A stretch of DNA of 30,421 nucleotides from Thermocaproicibacter sp041859875 (GTDB taxonomy: Bacteria; Bacillota; Clostridia; Oscillospirales; Acutalibacteraceae). The DNA lies in assembly GCA_041859875.1 (NCBI GenBank), contig JBFLFY010000024.1, positions 1 to 30,421 on the forward strand, given 5' to 3'. A model generated the notes under the pieces. The model was given only the letters and a program-made list of their open reading frames with translations, made no database searches and was not told the origin of the DNA. The translations under genes and the position numbers were made by a program. How positions within the stretch are numbered: the first letter of the stretch is position 1; each line of letters opens with the position of its first letter. This document shows, piece by piece, positions 23,052-29,072 of this stretch.

Positions 23052-23097
23052 AATTGATTACAGCCTATACCTTGTAACCGACCGTGAACTGATGAGC
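23041..23097 (+). pseudogene. thiE: thiE 5' remnant (thiamine phosphate synthase)
   Basis: The frame from 23041 reads KNKIDYSLYLVTDRELMST, the characteristic N terminus of ThiE, and overlaps the thiM-like stop by 11 bases as in typical thiM-thiE operons. The first codon is CTG, and AAAGGG lies 9 bases upstream. ThiE similarity stops at about 23097; the frame ends at a TGA near 23142 after unrelated residues. The remaining ~190 residues are missing. The rest to 23285 shows no gene I can support. Confidence 0.75.
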
Positions 23098-23285
23098 ACG
23101 AAGCGCTGTGCTTTCCAAGCAACTTTGGGCATCTGTACATGAGACCAGAATCACAATAGCCCATATTCCGAAACAAAAAGAGAAGTCATGAATTCTATTT
23201 TTGTGGAAATGACACATTGAGAATAATATTGTTCGTTTTTTGCTTCGAAGCTTAAAGTGGATTCTTGAAAAGACAGCATGCAAAG

Positions 23286-23921
23286 CTACCCTCCTAATGT
23301 ATCATCCTGATTTTGAAACCAGTCTAAGGCTTTATACAAATGATCCACTTCAAAATCCGGCCACATTTTATCGATAATATAAAAATCGGCATAAACTGAT
23401 TGAATTGGGAGAAATCCACTTAAACGTCTTCGACCACCCCAACGTATAATTAAGTCAATCCTTGCAATATTGGAAGAAGCAATTTTTCCATTATTTTTGT
23501 TGTCAGCATGGTTTAAATCCCAATCCCAACTATAATTCACAAGAAAATTTACGTTTATAAGTCCCTTGCCAATCTTTGTTCTTGTAGTATAAGGAAGCAA
23601 TTCCTTTGGAAACAGAGGAGATTTTGTATCTCCAACAACCAACAGATTTGCATCATGTTTTAAAAGTTCAAGAACAGAATCAACGCAGGCTTTGATAAAT
23701 GCTTTTGTTTGTACTGCGGGCCGTTTAGTATTATCCTTTGTAAAGCCATAAAATGTGATTTCCTTAATGCCCAAAAGCACACATTCTTGGTATAGTTGAA
23801 GCCCAGGATGAATTCCATATTGATAACCATCTTCTTTATGCATTCCATTTTGCTGAGCCCATCTTCTATTCCCGTCCGGGATAATTCCTATGTGGTTTGG
23901 CAGTTTGTAGTATTTTTTCAT
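23286..23921 (-). CDS. Divergent cis-prenyltransferase (UppS-like)
   Basis: A 211-residue protein of the undecaprenyl diphosphate synthase fold. Conserved parts: HIGIIPDGNRRWAQQ (diphosphate-binding Asp and the catalytic region), ITFYGFTKDNTKRP (in place of the usual FSTENWKRP), and IDLIIRWGGRRRLSGFLPIQ then YADFYIIDKMWPDF (in place of RTGGEQRLSNFL and the C-terminal WPDF). Conventional UppS is ~230-250 residues, so this one is short, with changed IPP-binding residues (RTGGE becomes RWGGR). It is AT-rich and stands alone, so it is probably not the housekeeping UppS. The ATG at 23921 follows AAGGAAGG. It may make a shorter or different prenyl chain, or be a non-catalytic relative. Confidence 0.8.
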   Translation of the reverse strand: MKKYYKLPNHIGIIPDGNRRWAQQNGMHKEDGYQYGIHPGLQLYQECVLLGIKEITFYGFTKDNTKRPAVQTKAFIKACVDSVLELLKHDANLLVVGDTKSPLFPKELLPYTTRTKIGKGLINVNFLVNYSWDWDLNHADNKNNGKIASSNIARIDLIIRWGGRRRLSGFLPIQSVYADFYIIDKMWPDFEVDHLYKALDWFQNQDDTLGG

Positions 23922-24064
23922 TTGAGGATTCCTTCCTTGCATTTGATGAATATCATTTGGTTTATTCTTCCCACTATCTACTAAAAAATAGGAATGGGCT
24001 AAAATTAAACGGCAATGCTGAAAAGCGGCGCTTCCCAAAAGTTCTCAGCGGAATCATTGTGTTA

Positions 24065-24073
24065 TGATATAAT
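24065..24073 (+). promoter_or_regulatory. Extended -10 promoter of small structured transcript
   Basis: TGATATAAT is an extended -10 with a perfect TATAAT (24068-24073); no clear -35. It lies 20 bases before a perfect hairpin. Confidence 0.55.
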
Positions 24074-24092
24074 CAGAGAGTAAAAATAAAAG

Positions 24093-24128
24093 AAGCTAGG
24101 AACCGCATCATTCCTAGCTTTTCTTTGG
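24093..24128 (+). terminator. Perfect 10 bp hairpin with T-rich tail (attenuator-like)
   Basis: AAGCTAGGAA (24093-24102) and TTCCTAGCTT (24111-24120) are fully complementary around an 8-base loop, followed by TTCTTT. As the promoter lies just upstream, it may be a leader attenuator rather than an operon end. Confidence 0.5.
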
Positions 24129-24147
24129 TTGCGGAGGTAGGAAACCG

Positions 24148-24186
24148 ATGGTATGTACTACTTTTACATATTACCCAGCAGCCTGA
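24148..24186 (+). CDS. Possible 12-residue peptide in structured leader
   Basis: GGAGG (24133-24137) is placed 10 bases before an ATG that encodes MVCTTFTYYPAA and then TGA. An overlapping frame from ATG 24153 encodes 33 residues, but runs through the terminator. Either could be a leader or toxin-like peptide; neither belongs to a family I recognise. Confidence 0.25.
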   Translation: MVCTTFTYYPAA

Positions 24187-24211
24187 TTACGCTATGCTCC
24201 ACCATAAATGA

Positions 24212-24246
24212 AACCCGCATGGCTCTAAGGCCTGCGGGTTTTTTTG
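24212..24246 (+). terminator. Terminator of small structured transcript
   Basis: AACCCGCA (24212-24219) pairs with TGCGGGTT (24233-24240), with GGC/GGCC inside, followed by a run of seven Ts. With the promoter at 24068 it bounds a transcript of about 165 bases. Confidence 0.85.
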
Positions 24247-24254
24247 TTGCCTAA

Positions 24255-24631
24255 ATAATGTTTCTAATTTGAGGTATAAGGCGGTTTTGGGATACATTTG
24301 GGATATGAAGAAAATCGCTCAACATATTGGCCTATATGCAGCCTGCTTTGTTGAGTTCAAACAATTGTTGTGGTATAGTAAATTTGTAACGCTCCTGCCT
24401 AATGGATTATAATATTTATTAGAAAAGCTAATCACAATCTTCAGAAAATGCAGATGAAACAATTAACGTTAGAAAGCGGATTAACGAGGAACAGGACATA
24501 ATGGTTTTAGGCGAATGCTAACAAGCAAAAGTCGCAAATATTGCCAAGCAAGCATGAAGAAACGAGTAATATAAATGTCAAGTGATTACTAACTCTCTAT
24601 CTGGACGACTTTGGGCAGCCACTTAGGTACA
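24255..24631. other. AT-rich gap without a supported gene
   Basis: No gene, tRNA or convincing repeat is visible. One frame around 24440-24530 reads SSENADETINVRKRINEEQD and a few more residues before a stop, which could be the tail of a decayed gene; it has no start or ribosome site. Confidence 0.5.
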
Positions 24632-24660
24632 TTGAAAACTGTGTGCGTCCATGCTACAAT
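24632..24660 (+). promoter_or_regulatory. Promoter of helicase-methyltransferase operon
   Basis: TTGAAA (24632-24637), 17 bases, TACAAT (24655-24660). The predicted start near 24667 excludes an in-frame ATG at 24651 as translation start and favours 24747. Confidence 0.7.
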
Positions 24661-24746
24661 TATTAAGAAATATGCACTTTGCTGAAGAAGTTTTGAATAC
24701 AGAATCGAATTATAGGAACCTACATTACAGGGCAGGACGTGAAAAA

Positions 24747-26984
24747 ATGCGCGCTCCAAAATTGATTGACAATAAGGCTGGCGGCACGGCAGTGGACGAA
24801 TTGCGCTCCAGCATGCAAAAGAGCTCCAAGTTATCCATTATTTCCGCCTATTTTACAATTTACGCTTATGCAGAATTGAAAAGAGAGCTGTCGCAGATTG
24901 GTAGTCTGCGATTTATTTTTACCCAGCCGACGTTTCTCAAAGCGAATCGGGAGGAACAACGCGAATATTATATCCAGCACAACCTTGCTTCCAGTTCAAT
25001 GGCAGGCAACGAGTATGAAATAAAGCTCCGCAATGAAATGAAGCAATCCGCTATAGCGAAAGAATGTGCCGACTGGTTAAGAAAAAAAGCGGAAATCAAG
25101 TCTCTGCGGCATCCAAACCCGGCGCAGCCACGACTGATTCATGTGGAAAACTCCGCTAATCCGGACAGATGCCTTTCCATCAACGGTACGGTGGATTTTA
25201 CGACAGACGGTCTCGGGATAACACCGTCTGACCGAATTGATTTCAATACCTGCGTATATGGTCATGAAGCGACAGAGGTCTATCTGCAAATGTTCGACGC
25301 ACTGTGGAACAACGACGCCGCAGTTGAAGACGTCAAAGCCCAGGTACTGGAACAGATGCAGGTCCTTTACAAGGAAAATACGCCGCAGTTTATTTATTTT
25401 GTTTCTCTTTATAATATTTTTCATTCCTGCCTGGGCGAACTGACGGAAGACAATATTATGAAAAGCCGAACCGGCATTAAGGACACGCTCATCTGGAAAA
25501 AGCTTTACAAGTTTCAGCGGGACGGCGCGATAGGTGCAATCGATAAAATTGAAAAGTATAACGGCTGTATTCTGGCAGACAGTGTCGGCTTAGGTAAGAC
25601 CTATACGGCGCTGGCTGTCATCAAATACTATGAACTGCGCAATGACCGTGTGCTGGTGCTGTGCCCCAAAAAGCTGCATGACAACTGGAGCATCTATACA
25701 CAGAATGACGTTCGAAACATCTTTGCGGCCGACCGTTTCAATTATAACGTGCTGAACCATACCGACCTGAGCCGCACCAGCGGGTATTCCGGAGACATCA
25801 ATCTGGCTACGGTGAACTGGTCCAATTATGACATGGTTGTCATCGACGAAAGCCATAACTTTCGCAACAATCCGCCTGTGAAAGGGCATATCACCCGGTA
25901 TCAGCGCCTGATGGAAGACATTATTAAGGCAGGCGTTAAAACGCAGGTATTGATGCTGACGGCGACGCCCGTCAACAACCGCATGACCGACATCAAAAAT
26001 CAGATAGCATTTATTACGGAAGGCCGCAATGACGCCTTCGCCTCCGTCGGACTGCCAAACCTGGAATTTGTATTGAGGAAAGCACAGGCGGCATATCATA
26101 AATGGACTGCTCTGCCCGATGAAGAACGTACAACAGACAATTTTGTAGAAATGATGGATTCGGATTATTTCAAACTGCTTGACACCATCACGATTGCCCG
26201 TTCCCGCAAGCATATTGAGAAATACTACAATCTTGATGAAATAGGCCGTTTCCCAACAAGGCTTCCGCCCAAAAACATTTATTCGGAACTTGACACAAAG
26301 AATCAATTTCCGTCCATCAGTGAAGTCAACCGGATTATCAGTCACCTCACCCTCGCTATTTATGCGCCGCTGCGGTATGTTCTGCCCGAAAAGCGCCCCG
26401 CATATGAGGCAAAGTACGATAAAAGAGTAGGCAACGGAAGTTCCATCTTTCACCAGGCAGACCGTGAAACAAGCCTTGTCGGACTGATACGGGTTGGTTT
26501 GCTCAAGCGTATGGAAAGCTCCGTCCATGCCTTTGCGCTGACAACGGAAAAAATTCTGAACAATATTGTCCGCACAATCGATTTAATTGACCACAGGCAG
26601 CTTGACTATGACGCTTCCCGCAGCATAGAAGGAATTGACCTCGACGACGACGAAACGGAAGATTTGTTTGGCAGCAGCGTCAAAGTCCTGCTGCAGGATA
26701 TGGACTTAATTAAATGGCGGCAGGACTTGGACGATGACCGGGAAAAACTTTCTGAAATCCTTACGGCAGCAAAACAGATTACACCGGAACGTGACGCGAA
26801 ATTGAAAACGCTCTGCGATTTAATACGCGAAAAGGAGGAGAGCCCCATTAACCCCGGCAACCGTAAAGTTCTGATTTTCTCGGCGTTCGCCGATACGGCG
26901 CGCTATCTTTATGATAATTTATCACCGGGCGAAATTGAAAACGCTCTGCGATTTAATACGCGAAAAGGAGGAGAGCCCCATTAA
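24747..26984 (+). CDS. PLD-like/SNF2-type helicase, N-terminal part (frameshifted)
   Basis: A 745-residue product as it stands. Residues ~20-140 form a phospholipase D-like N-terminal domain (KLSIISAYFTIYAYAELKRE). An SF2/SNF2 motor follows: Walker A DSVGLGKTYTAL (~280), DEAD-box-like VVIDESHNFRNN (~365), motif III LMLTATPVNNR. The C-terminal lobe is lost because a perfect 133-base tandem duplication at 26796-27061 shifts the frame, so the product ends in unrelated residues (GEIENALRFNTRKGGEPH). Removing one copy gives one open gene 24747-28155 of ~1091 residues. The start is ATG 24747, downstream of the promoter, with a modest AGGA site. It is the first gene of a defence-type operon with a DUF4391-like protein and a methyltransferase. 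Such helicases act on DNA, probably in restriction. Confidence 0.85.
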   Translation: MRAPKLIDNKAGGTAVDELRSSMQKSSKLSIISAYFTIYAYAELKRELSQIGSLRFIFTQPTFLKANREEQREYYIQHNLASSSMAGNEYEIKLRNEMKQSAIAKECADWLRKKAEIKSLRHPNPAQPRLIHVENSANPDRCLSINGTVDFTTDGLGITPSDRIDFNTCVYGHEATEVYLQMFDALWNNDAAVEDVKAQVLEQMQVLYKENTPQFIYFVSLYNIFHSCLGELTEDNIMKSRTGIKDTLIWKKLYKFQRDGAIGAIDKIEKYNGCILADSVGLGKTYTALAVIKYYELRNDRVLVLCPKKLHDNWSIYTQNDVRNIFAADRFNYNVLNHTDLSRTSGYSGDINLATVNWSNYDMVVIDESHNFRNNPPVKGHITRYQRLMEDIIKAGVKTQVLMLTATPVNNRMTDIKNQIAFITEGRNDAFASVGLPNLEFVLRKAQAAYHKWTALPDEERTTDNFVEMMDSDYFKLLDTITIARSRKHIEKYYNLDEIGRFPTRLPPKNIYSELDTKNQFPSISEVNRIISHLTLAIYAPLRYVLPEKRPAYEAKYDKRVGNGSSIFHQADRETSLVGLIRVGLLKRMESSVHAFALTTEKILNNIVRTIDLIDHRQLDYDASRSIEGIDLDDDETEDLFGSSVKVLLQDMDLIKWRQDLDDDREKLSEILTAAKQITPERDAKLKTLCDLIREKEESPINPGNRKVLIFSAFADTARYLYDNLSPGEIENALRFNTRKGGEPH

Positions 26985-27061
26985 CCCCGGCAACCGTAAA
27001 GTTCTGATTTTCTCGGCGTTCGCCGATACGGCGCGCTATCTTTATGATAATTTATCACCGG
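26796..27061 (+). repeat. Perfect 133 bp tandem duplication inside helicase gene
   Basis: 26796-26928 and 26929-27061 are identical at every base I compared and directly abut. 133 is not a multiple of 3, so the second copy throws the helicase out of frame. The unit encodes ~44 residues covering the RKVLIFSAFADTARYLYDN segment of the second helicase lobe. Confidence 0.97.
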
Positions 27062-28155
27062 TGCTGAAAGAGCATGGTATGTATTCCGCACTGGTAACAG
27101 CCGGTGATAATCGTTCCAATATTGAGCTTGACCCGGTAACAAAACGCGCGGCGCGCCTTTCGGATTTAAGTACAGTGCTGACTTTCTTTTCCCCGGTTTC
27201 AAAAGAATGCGGCAAGGTCTTTTCACAGGCAAAAGCCCAGATTGACGTGCTTTTTGCAACCGACTGCATCTCCGAAGGCCAGAATCTGCAGGACTGCGAT
27301 TACTGTGTGAACTATGACATTCACTGGAACCCGGTGCGGATTATTCAGCGGTTCGGAAGGATTGACCGCATTGGCTCCAAGAACAAGGTGATACAGCTTG
27401 TGAATTTCTGGCCGATGCAGGATTTAGACGGATATATAAATCTGATTCAGCGCGTAAAAGGCCGTATGGTACTGCTGGATGTTTCCGCAACAGGCGAAGA
27501 AAACCTGATTGAAGAAGACCAGGGCAAAGAAATGCACGACCTGGAGTACCGCAGGAAACAGCTGCAGCAGCTGCAAGAGAAGGTAGTTGACCTGGAAGAC
27601 ATCTCCGGCGGCATCTCCATTACAAACCTGACGTACAATGATTTCAGGATGGACTTGATGGAGTACCTGAAAACACACCGCAAAGAGCTGGAAGAAGCGC
27701 CGTCCGGCCTTTACGCGGTGGCAAAGATTGACGATTCCCTACGGGACACGGTGCAGCCCGGCGTGATTTTCACCCTACGCCAGCTTCACGGCACGCAGCA
27801 GACGAAAGAGCAGAATTCCCTGTTCCCCTACTACATGGTGTATATCACGGAAGACGGTACCGTGCAGCTTTCGTTCCTGCACAGCAAAAAAATCCTTGAC
27901 TATTACAAAAAGTGCTGTTCTGAGCAAAATGAGGTACTGAAAGATTTGGTTTCGGAATTCAACGCCGAAACAAAAGACGGCACACAGATGGAAAAGTACT
28001 CTGATTTGCTGGAAGCTGCGATTCAGAACCTGATTGGCAAAAAGCAGGAGCAGGGTGTTGCCAGTTTGTTTCGGCGCGGCGGGACGACCCTTGACGCGGG
28101 CGAATATACCGGATCGGAAGATTTTGAGCTAATAAGCTTTCTTGTACTGAAATGA
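26911..28155 (+). CDS. PLD-like/SNF2-type helicase, C-terminal part (frameshifted)
   Basis: An up-to-414-residue reading frame that continues the helicase after the duplication. It holds the second motor lobe: KVLIFSAFADTARYL, the ATDCISEGQNLQDCDYCVNY motif, and motif VI QRFGRIDRIGS, followed by a ~200-residue C-terminal region with a coiled-coil stretch (EYRRKQLQQLQEKVVDLED). Nothing supports independent translation: the first ATG (26911) lies inside the first repeat copy without a proper ribosome site. It is best read as the 3' part of the 24747-28155 gene. The downstream genes follow at 10-13 base spacings, so they may still be transcribed. Confidence 0.8.
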   Translation: MIIYHRAKLKTLCDLIREKEESPINPGNRKVLIFSAFADTARYLYDNLSPVLKEHGMYSALVTAGDNRSNIELDPVTKRAARLSDLSTVLTFFSPVSKECGKVFSQAKAQIDVLFATDCISEGQNLQDCDYCVNYDIHWNPVRIIQRFGRIDRIGSKNKVIQLVNFWPMQDLDGYINLIQRVKGRMVLLDVSATGEENLIEEDQGKEMHDLEYRRKQLQQLQEKVVDLEDISGGISITNLTYNDFRMDLMEYLKTHRKELEEAPSGLYAVAKIDDSLRDTVQPGVIFTLRQLHGTQQTKEQNSLFPYYMVYITEDGTVQLSFLHSKKILDYYKKCCSEQNEVLKDLVSEFNAETKDGTQMEKYSDLLEAAIQNLIGKKQEQGVASLFRRGGTTLDAGEYTGSEDFELISFLVLK

Positions 28156-28165
28156 AGGTGACTTT

Positions 28166-28330
28166 ATGCCGAATAATGGCAGCGGCATGGATGATTTCTT
28201 CTTATTTGATATGGTAACAGATGACGATTCTCCGGGCTCGAAACCGCCGAAACGAAAAGGCTGCCTCACAGCAGTGCTGTTCGTTCTTCTGCCTGCCGCC
28301 CTGGCCCTCATCGGGCATTCGTTTTTCTAA
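28166..28330 (+). CDS. 54-residue membrane protein in defence operon
   Basis: A small protein that is easy to overlook: MPNNGSGMDDFFLFDMVTDD, an acidic N terminus, then SKPPKRKGCLTAVLFVLLPA, i.e. a positively charged patch and one hydrophobic helix (CLTAVLFVLLPAALALIG), ending HSFF. It begins 10 bases after the helicase stop with a GAAGGTGA site and stops 13 bases before the next start, so it sits neatly in the operon. The charge pattern predicts a cytoplasmic acidic N terminus. I know no family for it. It might anchor the complex to the membrane or act as an effector (inference only). Confidence 0.7.
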   Translation: MPNNGSGMDDFFLFDMVTDDDSPGSKPPKRKGCLTAVLFVLLPAALALIGHSFF

Positions 28331-28343
28331 AGGGAGGATTTTT

Positions 28344-29072
28344 ATGGAATTTACAGAACTTCTAAATATCCCACCTGCATGTATTACGGAAAAAACAGTC
28401 TTCAAAAAGCTGTTTTACGAGAATGGCACGCTCTCCCCGGCGGACCGCAGGCTGTTTACGGAAAATATCGGCCGCATTGTGTGGGAGTGCTGCTTAAAGC
28501 CCGCAAATATCAACATTCAGCCGTATCAAGACGAAACGCGGGATTACCCGGAAGCGGAAGTCTTGTCGGTTGAATTGCAAATGGAAAAAGGGCTAGGCCG
28601 CATGGCGGAAATTATTCTTCGGACAATCCCTTACCCCATGCTGCTGATATTTCAAAAAGAATCGCAGTGCCAGCTCTGGATGGCCCATCTGCGCCGGAAC
28701 GGCAGCGACGCTGAAAAAATCACAATAGAAACACCCATCCATTCGGGATGGTTCGCGGAAGGCAGCGACGTGTGGCAGGCAATGAATATCCGCAAATGCC
28801 GCTTTACAAATTTCTACGACTTTTATACCGACTGGTTCGATGCGCTCAGCATCTGGATGGCGCATGATTCTCTCGAAACGCAAAATTTGCAGGAACTGAC
28901 TGGCGAGCAGGCCCGCGCCGCGCTTGCAGCCAAGGCATGGAAAGAGAAACAGATTGCCGACCTTCGCGCGGAGCTGAAAAAAGAAACCCAATTCAGCCGA
29001 AAAGCGGAACTCAGCATGAAAATAAAGGAACTGCAAAAAAAAGATTGGAGCGAAACAAATGACCACACTTGA
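28344..29072 (+). CDS. DUF4391-like protein of restriction operon
   Basis: A 242-residue soluble protein. It opens with LLNIPPACITEKTVFKKLFY and continues with EVLSVELQMEKGLGRMAEII and TIPYPMLLIFQKESQCQLWM, the pattern I associate with DUF4391, found beside SNF2-type helicases and type III-like methyltransferases. The fold might be endonuclease-like or structural, but no catalytic motif is evident to me. The C-terminal ~55 residues are a charged helix (EKQIADLRAELKKETQFSRK), likely a coiled coil for partner binding. AGGGAGG lies 6 bases before the ATG at 28344. The end overlaps the methyltransferase start by 14 bases, implying translational coupling. Confidence 0.75.
   Translation: MEFTELLNIPPACITEKTVFKKLFYENGTLSPADRRLFTENIGRIVWECCLKPANINIQPYQDETRDYPEAEVLSVELQMEKGLGRMAEIILRTIPYPMLLIFQKESQCQLWMAHLRRNGSDAEKITIETPIHSGWFAEGSDVWQAMNIRKCRFTNFYDFYTDWFDALSIWMAHDSLETQNLQELTGEQARAALAAKAWKEKQIADLRAELKKETQFSRKAELSMKIKELQKKDWSETNDHT

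Noticed and set aside
23065..23283. Minus-strand frames between the thiE remnant and the prenyltransferase gene
   Set aside because: No ribosome site and no recognisable sequence; they overlap the thiE remnant on the other strand.
24153..24254. 33-residue hydrophobic peptide as a type I toxin
   Set aside because: The frame runs through the terminator stem and T tract, so its stop would not be on the terminated transcript, and the ribosome site suits the ATG five bases upstream better.
25590..26528. 312-residue minus-strand frame inside the helicase region
   Set aside because: It is the shadow of a helicase gene with all its motor motifs on the plus strand; no start signal.
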